Source: an uncultured Algibacter sp.
GTDB lineage: Bacteria > Bacteroidota > Bacteroidia > Flavobacteriales > Flavobacteriaceae
Direction of reading: 5' to 3'
Assembly (NCBI RefSeq): GCF_947487575.1
Contig: NZ_CANKXG010000001.1
Location: 414,737 to 478,736, forward strand
Length of the DNA stretch: 64,000 nt
Shown here: one piece after another, positions 18,242-27,865 of the stretch
Layout: the number at the start of each line of letters is the position of its first letter
How positions within the stretch are numbered: the first letter of the stretch is position 1
Program-made: the position numbers and the translations under genes
The notes under the pieces: model-generated
Told to the model about the DNA's origin: nothing
The model's database searches: none
What the model saw: only the letters and a program-made list of their open reading frames with translations

Positions 18242-19209
18242 AAAAAGATTTAACTATAGGGGTTTTACTATGGAATAGCATTAATCATTTAGAAGATTTA
18301 TACGGCTCTATTATTAATCAGGATATTATAAATGATTTTCAATTATTAATAATTGATAATGGATCATCGGACGCCTCAGTTTCATATTCAAAAAATTTTT
18401 TTAAAAACAAATACCTCGACGTTCGAATCATTGAAAACAAAGTTAATAGAGGGTTTTGTCAAGGAGCTAATCAATTAATTGAAGAGACAAATAGTGATTA
18501 TTTTATCTTACTTAATAGTGATGTAAAATTTAAAAATGATTATTTTAGAAATTTATTAGCTAACATTAAAAAAAGTGATTCAGAAGTTATTGGATTGATT
18601 CCTAAAGCATTATATTTCTATGATGAAAATAGAATAAATAATTTTGGAAATAATTTTAGCCCATTTGGTTTATGGCAAGGAAAATATACTGATAAAATTG
18701 ATAATACTTCAATACAGACATACGAATGCATGGGGGGGTTGTTTATTTCTCCTATTTTCAAAATAAGTTTACTTAAACAAATAGGAGGCTTTATTGATGA
18801 GTTTGGATCATATGGTGAAGATTTTGATGTGTCTTATAGAGCAAGGGTTATGGGGTATAAATGGATTGCAGATTCAGATTCTATAATTTATCATAAGTTT
18901 CAGGCTTCAATAAAGGATAATAATGTAGATAGAAGAAAGTGGTACATTAATGGTTTCAGAAATGCATTTTATGTTTTAATTATCAATTTACAATTAATAA
19001 ATCTTATTTATGTTCTGCCCATTTTTTTTGCTAGAGTTTTAACGCGATACAATATTTACTCACACCAAAACAATTATAATTTTGTTGAAACAAATATCTT
19101 GTTTTTTAGAACCTTTTTAAGAAAAGCTGATTTTACATGGATTAAATCACGCAGAAAGTTTACTCAAGATAAGCGGGTGGTTGCTGATTTTAAAATTTGG
19201 AAGCTATGA
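18238..19209 (+). CDS. Glycosyltransferase family 2 (rhamnosyltransferase-like)
   Basis: 323 aa. GT-A fold motifs include TIGVLLWNSINHLEDLYGSI at the start, LLIIDNGSSDAS, NRGFCQGANQLIEE and the metal-binding FILLNSDVKF (DxD-like NSD); YGEDFDVSYRARVMGYKW is the family's distal acid motif. The pattern resembles WbbL-type rhamnosyltransferases, which fits with dTDP-rhamnose synthesis in the same locus, but donor and acceptor cannot be fixed from sequence. It overlaps the flippase and the following polymerase by 4 bases each. Confidence 0.85.
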   Translation: MKKDLTIGVLLWNSINHLEDLYGSIINQDIINDFQLLIIDNGSSDASVSYSKNFFKNKYLDVRIIENKVNRGFCQGANQLIEETNSDYFILLNSDVKFKNDYFRNLLANIKKSDSEVIGLIPKALYFYDENRINNFGNNFSPFGLWQGKYTDKIDNTSIQTYECMGGLFISPIFKISLLKQIGGFIDEFGSYGEDFDVSYRARVMGYKWIADSDSIIYHKFQASIKDNNVDRRKWYINGFRNAFYVLIINLQLINLIYVLPIFFARVLTRYNIYSHQNNYNFVETNILFFRTFLRKADFTWIKSRRKFTQDKRVVADFKIWKL

Positions 19210-20522
19210 GAATTAAAAAAGATTTGTTGTATAGGAGTTTAAGTTATTTATGTCTTACAGTCGCTTTTTTAATTGATATTAATTTTTTTAAAATCGTTTT
19301 TTTTCTATTGTTTTTAGGCTTCTTTATTTCAATTTCTAGCCGATACATAAAAAACAATTTGAATTATTATTTTTTATTGGCTTTAGCAACATTTTATTTT
19401 ATTGGAAGTATAGATTACGGGATTATTTTAGAATATAATCAGACCGAGATTTCTTATATTTCAAGAATAGCTATTGTTTTATTTGTTATTGTTTATCATA
19501 CTCTTATGATAAGTGTTTTTGATGTGTCAATAAATATAAAAGCATTAAGAACCGATTTAAAAAATAGAAATTTTAATCATAAACTATTATTTTTTATAAA
19601 TGTAGTTTCTATTGCAATTAACATAGCTGTAATTGGTTATGTAATTTCTATTTTAGGTAAATACACATGGGGTGATGAGTATAGGCGCGTTTTAGGCAGG
19701 GTCATACCAGGTGAACTCACAATTTTCAGTTTACTTGTTATTATTCTTTTTCATTTTAACACGTTATTTATTTTACGTTCAAAATCCAAAACAATTTATT
19801 ATTATTATATATTTAATTTATTAATTATTTTTCAGGTGTTTTTAAATTCATCAAGGTCATCTTTTGTGTTTTTATTTATACCTTCTTTTTTATTGTTTTT
19901 CCTAATTAAAGGAAAAACAATTTTTAAACTTAAGTATTTAGTTATTGGAATTGCATTGCTCTCTCTCTCTAGCTTTTGGGGATATTATAGATTAATGAAC
20001 AGACCAAGACTTAACTTTACAAAAATAGTGCAAGAAACAGGGTTTCCAGTAGAGTATATTGTGTTTTATGACGCCGTAGTAACTTTTAGAGGTTCGATAG
20101 AGATTTATAATAAAGTTGTAACTAAAGATATTAATCCAGAATATGGTTCTTTTTTATTTAGACCAATAAATCAATTATTTAATAAAGGAGAATACGGGCC
20201 TGCACAATATGTTGCTAGAAAATATGTAGGAAGAACTTGGGATTCAGCTTTACCTCCAACTTTAGTAGGTGGTTTTTATATAGATTTTAGATTATTTGGA
20301 TGCTTTATAGGTCCTTTGTTAATGTTATTTCTTTTCCATTTTTTTAAAACAAATTTGAATATACTCTCGTATTCCCTTGGCTATACCTATTTAGTTACAT
20401 ATTATATGATAAGTATTTATGGGAATTTTTTCAATAATATTGGTTTTCCATTGACTTTAGTTATTTATTTAGGAATAAGTTTCTTACTCTTTACCAAATT
20501 CAAATGGAATATAACAGCATAA
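19206..20522 (+). CDS. wzy: Wzy-like O-antigen/oligosaccharide polymerase
   Basis: 438 aa from the ATG at 19206 (ATGA overlap with the GT2 stop; an upstream TTG at 19197 adds four residues and is less likely). The protein is mostly membrane helices with a larger loop around residues 280-350, the usual shape of oligosaccharide-repeat polymerases (EpsG/Wzy type). Such proteins join flipped repeat units at the outer face of the inner membrane. Sequence conservation in the family is poor, so the call rests on topology and position next to wzx. Confidence 0.7.
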   Translation: MRIKKDLLYRSLSYLCLTVAFLIDINFFKIVFFLLFLGFFISISSRYIKNNLNYYFLLALATFYFIGSIDYGIILEYNQTEISYISRIAIVLFVIVYHTLMISVFDVSINIKALRTDLKNRNFNHKLLFFINVVSIAINIAVIGYVISILGKYTWGDEYRRVLGRVIPGELTIFSLLVIILFHFNTLFILRSKSKTIYYYYIFNLLIIFQVFLNSSRSSFVFLFIPSFLLFFLIKGKTIFKLKYLVIGIALLSLSSFWGYYRLMNRPRLNFTKIVQETGFPVEYIVFYDAVVTFRGSIEIYNKVVTKDINPEYGSFLFRPINQLFNKGEYGPAQYVARKYVGRTWDSALPPTLVGGFYIDFRLFGCFIGPLLMLFLFHFFKTNLNILSYSLGYTYLVTYYMISIYGNFFNNIGFPLTLVIYLGISFLLFTKFKWNITA

Positions 20523-20545
20523 CTAGTGGGAAAAAATTAATTATT

Positions 20546-21127
20546 ATGATAGAAGTTTATGTATCCAAGTTATTAAACAAGTTTGTTAATAGACCACTAT
20601 TAAAGGCAAGGTTAAAAGAATGCGGGAAGAATTTTAAAATTGGTTATAAATCAGAGTTAAGAAATTCGAGATATTTCTCTATAGGTGATAATTTTTTTTC
20701 AGGCCCGTATGGATATTTTGTTACCAATGAGTTTATTCCTGTAAAAATAGGGAATCATATTATGTTTGGACCTTTTTGTAAAATTTTTGGAGGGAATCAT
20801 GATATTAAGTATACAAAGAATCACATTTATTATGCGCCAGAATCTAAAGTTGAAGGAAAAAAGATAGTTATAGAAGATGGTGCTTGGATTGGAGCTAACA
20901 CTACCATTTTAACTAATACTTATATTTGTGAAGGTGCTGTTGTAGCAAGTGGAGCAATAATTAGTCATTATATACCGCCTTATTGTATTGCTTATGGTAT
21001 ACCTGCTAAGCGTTTTAAGAGAAGGTTCAATGACAAAGAGTTAATGGAAGTATTACAAAACACAAATAGTAAATATAAATTTGAACAACTACTAGATATT
21101 TATCAGAAGCATGAAATTTATTTGTAG
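20546..21127 (+). CDS. Hexapeptide-repeat acyltransferase (acetyltransferase-like)
   Basis: 193 aa from the ATG at 20546; an earlier in-frame ATG at 20504 would overlap the polymerase and add a non-conserved tail. The left-handed beta-helix pattern is clear, with VKIGNHIMFGPFCKIFGGNHD (catalytic His), IEDGAWIGANTTILTNTYI and GAVVASGAIISHYI, ending in AYGIPAKRFKRRF. These are the signatures of NodL/WbbJ-type O-acetyltransferases using acetyl-CoA. It probably decorates a sugar of the repeat unit. It overlaps the next gene by 17 bases. Confidence 0.83.
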   Translation: MIEVYVSKLLNKFVNRPLLKARLKECGKNFKIGYKSELRNSRYFSIGDNFFSGPYGYFVTNEFIPVKIGNHIMFGPFCKIFGGNHDIKYTKNHIYYAPESKVEGKKIVIEDGAWIGANTTILTNTYICEGAVVASGAIISHYIPPYCIAYGIPAKRFKRRFNDKELMEVLQNTNSKYKFEQLLDIYQKHEIYL

Positions 21128-22349
21128 TAGAAGACATTTATTAGTTTTGGGCTGTGGCTTGGCTGCTATAGGGTATATTTTTTCTATAGCAACGGCATCT
21201 TTAGGGGTAATATTTTTTTTGTTTACATGGATATTAAATATTAACTCTTTAAACTTTAATAATTTTTTAAGGAATAAAAGTCTCTATATTCCTCCAGTTT
21301 TTTATTTATTTATGTTAATGGGTCTATTGCACTCGCTGAACCATAGTCAAGGTGTTAAAATACTTACAAGGTATTTGCCTTTTGTTTTATTACCAATTAC
21401 ATTTCTTACAATCAAAGGTTTTAGCAATAAAGAAAGGTATTTTGTATTTAAAATATTTGTTTATACCGTGACTTTTTTTCATCTAAGTTGTTTTCTAAAT
21501 GCAATATATCGCCAAGTTGTTTTTTTTTGGAATGGAGGTGTTTTTAATTGGTACTTTTTTTTTAGGTATGACTTATTAGAAATATTTGATCAACACCCAA
21601 CATATGTTGCTATGTTTTCTTTGATGTCAATAAGTATTCTTTTATTTTCTTCATTAAAACTACTGTTATCCAAAAACCAAAAGTTATTATTATTAGTACA
21701 ATTTGCAGGCTTATTGTTTTCAGGTAGTAGAATAGGTCTTTTAATTTTAATTGTGATTATATTACTTTATGTATATAAAAAAGTGTTTATACAGTTACAA
21801 AGACTAAATTTAAAAAAGGTTTCACTCATACTCGTTTTTTCTTTTTTAATGCTTTTTGTAGTCTGGAATATTCCTATTATTAAAGAGAGAATACTTTTTA
21901 CCATTGGGTATGATTATGATTATGAATTTAATAAAAAGGAATTTATTGTAAATGGTGCTCCGGAGAAAGAAGGTAGATTGTTATTGTGGCAAGATGCACT
22001 GGAATTAATAAAAGAAGAGCCAATCATAGGCCATGGAACTGGGTCTAACAAAATAGTATTAAACAAAAAATATAAAGAAAATCAACATATTAAATTTTTG
22101 AATGAAAATTATAATGCACATAATACATATCTCGAATTATTAATTTCAGGTGGCATATTTCACTTGATAATATTCCTTATAATGTTATTCTCGATTTTTA
22201 TTAAGGGTTGGAAAAGAAAGGACTTTGTCTTGGTTTCTTTTTTTTTTGTCATTTCAATAACAGCAATAACAGAAACAATTTTTAGGTCTCAAGGAATCGT
22301 TTTCTTTACCTTCTTTTATTGTTTCTTATTATCTACTAAGAATGAATAA
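21111..22349 (+). CDS. O-antigen ligase-like membrane protein (Wzy_C family)
   Basis: 412 aa, about ten or more membrane helices. The Wzy_C signature is visible: LFSGSRIGLLILI near residue 205, then WQDALELIKEEPIIGHGTGS and NAHNTYLELLISGG, including the periplasmic His-containing loop. Members include the WaaL O-antigen ligase and some polymerases. With a separate Wzy-like protein at 19206, a ligase role is reasonable but not certain. It overlaps the acetyltransferase by 17 bases and the following glycosyltransferase by 8. Confidence 0.8.
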   Translation: MKFICSRRHLLVLGCGLAAIGYIFSIATASLGVIFFLFTWILNINSLNFNNFLRNKSLYIPPVFYLFMLMGLLHSLNHSQGVKILTRYLPFVLLPITFLTIKGFSNKERYFVFKIFVYTVTFFHLSCFLNAIYRQVVFFWNGGVFNWYFFFRYDLLEIFDQHPTYVAMFSLMSISILLFSSLKLLLSKNQKLLLLVQFAGLLFSGSRIGLLILIVIILLYVYKKVFIQLQRLNLKKVSLILVFSFLMLFVVWNIPIIKERILFTIGYDYDYEFNKKEFIVNGAPEKEGRLLLWQDALELIKEEPIIGHGTGSNKIVLNKKYKENQHIKFLNENYNAHNTYLELLISGGIFHLIIFLIMLFSIFIKGWKRKDFVLVSFFFVISITAITETIFRSQGIVFFTFFYCFLLSTKNE

Positions 22350-23358
22350 AAGACTAGCGATTTTTGGACCTTATCCACCACCATTGGGAGGGATATCTGT
22401 TCATATAAAAAGAATGGAACCGTTTCTAATAGAAAATAAAATTGAATATAAAATATTTAATCATGGGAGTGTTTCTAATGAATTTGTTGTTCCAACAAAT
22501 AAAAAACCGTTTTGGTACATAAAATTATTATTTGAAAAGAACTTTACTTTATTTCATTTTCACCAATTCTTTTACTTTCATTTTTTTTACTATTTAATTT
22601 TTTATTGGGCACGAAAGGATAAAATATTGGTCACAATTCACTCTGAAAGAATACTTGGTTATGGACCAATAAAAAAGAAAATAGCATTTTTTTTACTTTC
22701 TAAGACTCGAAATATATCACTTATCTCAGTTTCAAAGAATTTAAATGATTATTTAAATAATAATGGAATTAAATCGATATTTTTGCCAGCATATGTGCCG
22801 CCTCAAACAAGTTTAAAATTAAAGATAGATTCTGAATCATATTCTGGACATTTATTCTTATTTAGTGTGTGGAAGTTTGATAAAAAACTGGCTAACGAGG
22901 TATACAACGTACCATTAGTTTTTGAGTTTCTCAGTAAGAATAAAGGAAATTTTACGATGTTGTTTATGATAGGGAGTAAATCAAATTCTGATTTAAAATA
23001 CTTAGAGATTTTGTTAAATAAATATGAAATATCTAATAATGTCAAAACTTTATTCAATGAGAATTTGGTGGATTATATTCATAATTGCAAATTTTTGCTC
23101 AGGCCTAATTTACATGATGGATTTGGTGTTTCAATCCAAGAAGCACTTGATTTAGGTGTTCCAGCTATTGCGAGTGATGTTTGTGAAAGACCAAAAGGCA
23201 CAATTTTATTTAATAATAGTTTAAAAGATCTCGAGGATAAAATAGATTTGGTATTAAATTCCCCATTAGAATCTATATTGGCTAAAAAGGAGAAATTGAA
23301 TTACCACAATCAATTAATCAATATTTATATAGATATACTAAAAGATGTTAAAAAATGA
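22342..23358 (+). CDS. Glycosyltransferase family 4-like
   Basis: 338 aa. The N-terminus FGPYPPPLGGISVHIKRM is the nucleotide-sugar GT-B start seen in GT4 enzymes. The C-terminal domain has LRPNLHDGFGVSIQEALD, the acidic E-x7-E-type donor-binding motif. The middle is rich in Phe/His/Tyr and diverged. The donor sugar cannot be assigned. It overlaps the ligase-like gene by 8 bases and the bi-domain oxidoreductase by 4, so it belongs to the same operon. Confidence 0.8.
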   Translation: MNKRLAIFGPYPPPLGGISVHIKRMEPFLIENKIEYKIFNHGSVSNEFVVPTNKKPFWYIKLLFEKNFTLFHFHQFFYFHFFYYLIFYWARKDKILVTIHSERILGYGPIKKKIAFFLLSKTRNISLISVSKNLNDYLNNNGIKSIFLPAYVPPQTSLKLKIDSESYSGHLFLFSVWKFDKKLANEVYNVPLVFEFLSKNKGNFTMLFMIGSKSNSDLKYLEILLNKYEISNNVKTLFNENLVDYIHNCKFLLRPNLHDGFGVSIQEALDLGVPAIASDVCERPKGTILFNNSLKDLEDKIDLVLNSPLESILAKKEKLNYHNQLINIYIDILKDVKK

Positions 23359-25499
23359 AACAAGTTATACAAAACTTTAAAACTGGCAATTTATATGTAG
23401 ATGATGTCCCTGCTCCTTCTATTTCAAGAGCAACTGTATTGGTTGAAAACAAATTCTCTTTAATAAGTGCAGGAACAGAGCGTAGTACAGTAAGTGTAGG
23501 TAAAGCTAGCTTAATAGGAAAGGCCAAACAACGCCCAGATTTAGTTGCTCAAGTGTTGCAAAATATAAAAAAAGAAGGACTAAAAGCTACTGTTGATAAA
23601 GTCAAAACTAAGTTGGATTCTTTAAAGGCTCTTGGATATAGCACATCAGGAATTGTAACAGCATCCATGGATACTAATGGGACTTTTAAACCTGGAGATA
23701 GGGTTGCTTGTGCTGGACAAGATTATGCATCACATTCAGAAGTTGTATCGATTCCACAAAATTTAGTTGCTAAAATTCCAGATAATGTTTCTTTTGAAGA
23801 AGCTAGTTTTACAACTCTTGGAGCTATTGCATTACAAGGAGTGAGACAAGCTAATCCAAAACTAGGTGAAAATGTTTGCGTTATCGGTTTAGGGCTTTTA
23901 GGGCAAATTACTTGCCAGTTGCTTAAAGCAAATGGTTGTAACGTTTTTGGAATAGACTTATCAAAAAATTTAGTAAGAATTTCTGCTGAAAATGGAGCAG
24001 AGAAAGCGATGTTACGTAATGATGATAATCTTATATCAGCTATTGATAATTTTACCAATGGCTATGGATTTGATAGTGTTATAATAACAGCAGCGGCTCC
24101 AACAAATGACCCCATAGAGCTTTCTGCAGAAATAACTAAGAAGAAAGGAAAAGTTATTGTAGTAGGAGCTGTAAAAATGGATATTCCTAGAGATCCTCAT
24201 TTCTACAGAAAAGAATTGGAGTTAAAACTATCGTGTTCTTATGGACCTGGAAGATATGATGTAAATTATGAAGAATTAGGCCAAGATTACCCATTTGGTT
24301 ATGTACGTTGGACAGAACAACGTAATATGGGTGCATTCTTAGATTTGATTTCTAAAAAAGCAATTAATTTAGAGCCATTAATTACACATGTTTTTGATAT
24401 TCAAGAAGCAGAAAAAGCTTATGATATAGTACTAGGAAAGGTAAAAGAAGCTCACCTTGGTATATTGTTAAAATATAAAGAGAATACTTGTAAAGGCTTA
24501 ACTAAATTTGAATTAGATACTAATGAAATAAAAGATATAAATGTAGGCTTTATTGGGGCAGGTAGTTTTGCGCAGAGTTATTTAATTCCAAATGTTAAAT
24601 CAAATAAAGGGTCCTTAGATACAGTAGTTACAACTAAAGGAATAACAGCAAAAAATGTAGGAGATAAGTTTGGTTTTAATTCGGCATCTTCAAACTCGGA
24701 AGATATTTATAATAATGAAAAAATAAACACCATATTTATTGCCACACCGCATAATTCTCATGCCAATTATACTATTAAAGGATTTGAATGTGATAAACAT
24801 GTTTTTGTAGAAAAACCCTTAGCTATGGATTATGAAGAGCTAGAAAAGGTTAAAATAGCCTATGAGCAAAGCAAATCTAAGTTAATGGTTGGGTTTAACA
24901 GACGATTTTCTCCTTTAGCAAAAGAAATTAAGAAAAGATTTGAAGGTGCAGAGGAGCCATTAGTGGTAAATATTAGAGTAAACGCAGGTTTTATACCAAA
25001 AGATCATTGGACTCAATTAGAGGAAGTAGGAGGCGGAAGGATAGTTGGCGAGATGTGCCATTTTATAGATTTAATGCAATTTTTTACTGATGCCAAACCT
25101 ATCTCTGTTTTTGCAGATTGTATAAATTCAAGCAATTCTCAATTAAAAACAGATGATAATATTTGCATTATAGTAAAGTTTAGTGATGGTTCTATTGGTA
25201 ATCTAATTTATCTTGCTAATGGAGATAAATCGCTACCTAAAGAGCAAATTGAAGTATTTGGTGCAGGAAAAGTAGGTATTATTAATGATTTTAGAGGCGG
25301 GGTGTTTCATAATGGAAATAAGGTAGAGAAATTAAAAATGACAGGTAAAGGGCATAAAGAAGAGGTTCAAGCCTTCTTAGAGGCTTTAACTTTAAACCAA
25401 GAAAGCCCGATCTCTTTTCAGTCTATCTATGATACGACCTTAGCAACATTTAAAATTCAAGATAGTTTGAGAACAGGAATGCCTCAATCGATTCATTAA
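23355..25499 (+). CDS. Bi-domain oxidoreductase (MDR dehydrogenase + Gfo/Idh/MocA)
   Basis: 714 aa, a natural fusion. The N-terminal part (about 1-375) is a medium-chain dehydrogenase with SLISAGTERSTVSVGKASL, GDRVACAGQDYASHSEVV and the NAD loop IGLGLLGQITCQLL. The C-terminal part (about 390-700) is a Gfo/Idh/MocA oxidoreductase with GFIGAGSFAQSYLIP and HVFVEKPLAM. The family is recurrent in polysaccharide loci, often beside heparinase-like genes, with the reaction unknown to me. Here the partner position is taken by the toroid protein at 25545. It is in ATGA overlap with the upstream GT. Confidence 0.87.
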   Translation: MKQVIQNFKTGNLYVDDVPAPSISRATVLVENKFSLISAGTERSTVSVGKASLIGKAKQRPDLVAQVLQNIKKEGLKATVDKVKTKLDSLKALGYSTSGIVTASMDTNGTFKPGDRVACAGQDYASHSEVVSIPQNLVAKIPDNVSFEEASFTTLGAIALQGVRQANPKLGENVCVIGLGLLGQITCQLLKANGCNVFGIDLSKNLVRISAENGAEKAMLRNDDNLISAIDNFTNGYGFDSVIITAAAPTNDPIELSAEITKKKGKVIVVGAVKMDIPRDPHFYRKELELKLSCSYGPGRYDVNYEELGQDYPFGYVRWTEQRNMGAFLDLISKKAINLEPLITHVFDIQEAEKAYDIVLGKVKEAHLGILLKYKENTCKGLTKFELDTNEIKDINVGFIGAGSFAQSYLIPNVKSNKGSLDTVVTTKGITAKNVGDKFGFNSASSNSEDIYNNEKINTIFIATPHNSHANYTIKGFECDKHVFVEKPLAMDYEELEKVKIAYEQSKSKLMVGFNRRFSPLAKEIKKRFEGAEEPLVVNIRVNAGFIPKDHWTQLEEVGGGRIVGEMCHFIDLMQFFTDAKPISVFADCINSSNSQLKTDDNICIIVKFSDGSIGNLIYLANGDKSLPKEQIEVFGAGKVGIINDFRGGVFHNGNKVEKLKMTGKGHKEEVQAFLEALTLNQESPISFQSIYDTTLATFKIQDSLRTGMPQSIH

Positions 25500-25544
25500 A
25501 TCATATTTTTACTATCTTAATAAAGATTAAGGAAAAATTATTTT

Positions 25545-26723
25545 ATGAATTCAATTAATGTGAAATATTTTAAAGCAAGTTTTGAAGCCCTAAAACAGTT
25601 TTGTGAGACCGAAGGCTTTAAAGGTTGGGATCCTTATGATGGACTAAACAGTTGGGTTATACAAAAAACGCCTTTAGGTAAATCCAGATATTTTAGGTTG
25701 GCTTGGATTCAGCTTTTTAAGCGAAGCCCCATAAATCTAAGGCATTTTTTTGGCGTAAAAAAAGACTATAACCCCAAAGGGTTAGCGCTATTTTTAATAG
25801 GTTATTGTAATTTATATAAAATAAAGGCTAAAGTAGAATATCTTGATAAGATAAATTTTTTAGCATCAGAACTTTTAATGTTACAAACAAAAGGGTATTC
25901 AGGAGCATGTTGGGGTTATAATTTTGATTGGCAAGCCAGAGCTTTTTTTCAGCCAAAATATACACCTACAGTTGTTGCCACGTCATTTATAGGAGAGGCT
26001 CTTCTGGATGCATATGAAATAACTAAAAGAGAAGATTTATTAGCAACAGCTTTAAGTTGTTCAAAATTCATATTAGAGGATTTAAATAAATCATATGATG
26101 AAGATCAAGACTTTACTTTTTCATATTCACCTTTAGATAATACTCAGGTATATAACGCTGGGCTTCTTGGTGCTAAATTATTAGTTTTAACATACAAATA
26201 CAATCAAGACCATAAACTATTATCTACAGCAAAAAAAGTTGTTGCTTATGTTTGTAAAAGGCAAGCTTCAAATGGTTCATGGGCCTATGGCACCCTTCCT
26301 TTTCATCAATGGATAGATAATTTTCATACGGGATATAATTTGGAATGTATTTATAAATATCAGGAAGTATCAGGAGATTTGTCGTTTCAAAATTATATTA
26401 ATAAAGGTTTTGAGTATTATTTAAATACTTTTTTTACTAAGGAAGGAATTTCAAAATATTATAATAACAAAACATATCCCATAGACATTCATGCTCCTGC
26501 ACAATTAATAGTTACTTTAAGCAAGCTTGGTTTGTTCATAGATAATATTGAGTTAGCTGATAACGTATTGCAATGGACAATTAAAAATATGCAGTCTGAC
26601 AAAGGATATTTTTATTATCAAAAAAAGAAATTTTTCACATCTAAAACACCTTACATTCGTTGGGCGCAATCATGGATGTTTTATGCGTTTAGCTACTATT
26701 TATCAGAGAAAAACTTTAATTAA
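25545..26723 (+). CDS. Alpha/alpha-toroid polysaccharide-locus protein
   Basis: 392 aa, cytoplasmic (no signal peptide). The N-terminal FKGWDPYDGLNSWV and later SGACWGYNFDWQAR, NGSWAYGTLPFHQWIDNFHT and the regular Trp/Tyr-rich helical repeats suggest an (alpha/alpha)6-type toroid as in uronate lyases, hydrolases or epimerases. I recall relatives being labelled delta-aminolevulinic acid dehydratase in databases; nothing in this sequence supports that. It sits 45 bases after the bi-domain oxidoreductase and 5 bases before a membrane protein, so it is likely part of the glycan pathway. Function unassigned. Confidence 0.65.
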   Translation: MNSINVKYFKASFEALKQFCETEGFKGWDPYDGLNSWVIQKTPLGKSRYFRLAWIQLFKRSPINLRHFFGVKKDYNPKGLALFLIGYCNLYKIKAKVEYLDKINFLASELLMLQTKGYSGACWGYNFDWQARAFFQPKYTPTVVATSFIGEALLDAYEITKREDLLATALSCSKFILEDLNKSYDEDQDFTFSYSPLDNTQVYNAGLLGAKLLVLTYKYNQDHKLLSTAKKVVAYVCKRQASNGSWAYGTLPFHQWIDNFHTGYNLECIYKYQEVSGDLSFQNYINKGFEYYLNTFFTKEGISKYYNNKTYPIDIHAPAQLIVTLSKLGLFIDNIELADNVLQWTIKNMQSDKGYFYYQKKKFFTSKTPYIRWAQSWMFYAFSYYLSEKNFN

Positions 26724-26728
26724 GTCTT

Positions 26729-27865
26729 ATGTTTAAAAAGTATCTTGAAGATTATGGAAGTTTATTACTTGCATTTTTGTTGTTGTTACTTTTCTGCACT
26801 GAAGCTTACTTTAAGGTTTTGCATTTTACCACAGGCAATATTTCAAACATACTTAAGTATACAAAAGGCTTCTTGCTATTGGTTTTTCTTTTTGTGATAA
26901 TTAAGTGCAATATTAAAAGTTTAATTGGGATAAGCCTCTTTTGGGTTTTTTTTATAATAGGGCAGTACACTACAGATTTGGGTTTTTCAAATCCAATATT
27001 AATTTACTTTGTAAAGTTTGTTTATCCTATTATTGTATTCTTGTTTTTTTCAATTGATGATGTTCAACAGATAAATAAAAAATTGTTTTTTTCTGTTTAT
27101 GAATATCTAATGATTTTTAACAGTGTGTTAATCATATTGGCAGTAACTTTTGATTTTCAAATTTTTCGCACTTATTTCACGGAAAGATTTGGTTATAATG
27201 GATTGTTAGTAACTTCTGCATCAAGCTCATTTATATATGCTATAGCAATTGTTTATATGTTTGCTAAATACAAGAATAACCTATTTAAAAATTGGACTAA
27301 TTATATAATATTAATAGCAGTTGTTTTTGTGGGAACTAAGGCATTATACTTATTTAGTTTCTGTTTTTTTGGATTTTATTTTTGGGTATATTCTAATATT
27401 AATAAGAGAATTCTTGTATTGCTTTTAGTTGCTGTAGTTGTTTTAGTAACATATGTTTTTTTCTTTCAATTTGGTATATTTAATCAAATTAGGGAAGAAT
27501 ATGGTTTAATTTCTTCGTTTTTTTCTTTTAGAGACAGATTATTACTAGAAAGGACAATTCCATATATAACGGAAAACTGGAGTATTTCCAATTATTTATT
27601 TGGAGGAATAAATGATTTAAGCACAAAATCTCAAATGGAACTTGTTGACATTTTTTATTATTTCGGGATTCTAGGAGGTCTTTATTATTTATATATTTAT
27701 TTAAAAGCTTTTTTTACATTTAAACCCAATATAAATATTGTTTTTTTGCTTGGAGTCTTGCTGTTTATTGTATTTTTAGCAGGAAATTTTTTTACATATT
27801 CTTCCATTGTAGTTTATTTAGTAATTTTAAGAGAATACCTTAGATTAGATGATCAAAATACTTAA
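26729..27865 (+). CDS. Polytopic membrane protein, second Wzy-like candidate
   Basis: 378 aa with roughly ten membrane helices (LLLAFLLLLLFCTEAYF at the start) and a loop around residues 240-300 containing FRDRLLLERTIPYITENW and FGGINDLST. Topology and loop resemble O-antigen polymerases or ligases; no family motif is decisive. It is the third polymerase/ligase-like protein in the locus. It overlaps the WecG-type gene by 17 bases, so it is in the same operon. Confidence 0.6.
   Translation: MFKKYLEDYGSLLLAFLLLLLFCTEAYFKVLHFTTGNISNILKYTKGFLLLVFLFVIIKCNIKSLIGISLFWVFFIIGQYTTDLGFSNPILIYFVKFVYPIIVFLFFSIDDVQQINKKLFFSVYEYLMIFNSVLIILAVTFDFQIFRTYFTERFGYNGLLVTSASSSFIYAIAIVYMFAKYKNNLFKNWTNYIILIAVVFVGTKALYLFSFCFFGFYFWVYSNINKRILVLLLVAVVVLVTYVFFFQFGIFNQIREEYGLISSFFSFRDRLLLERTIPYITENWSISNYLFGGINDLSTKSQMELVDIFYYFGILGGLYYLYIYLKAFFTFKPNINIVFLLGVLLFIVFLAGNFFTYSSIVVYLVILREYLRLDDQNT

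Noticed and set aside
25545..26723. Delta-aminolevulinic acid dehydratase
   Set aside because: I recall this label on relatives, but the sequence shows a helical toroid pattern and none of the HemB active-site motifs.
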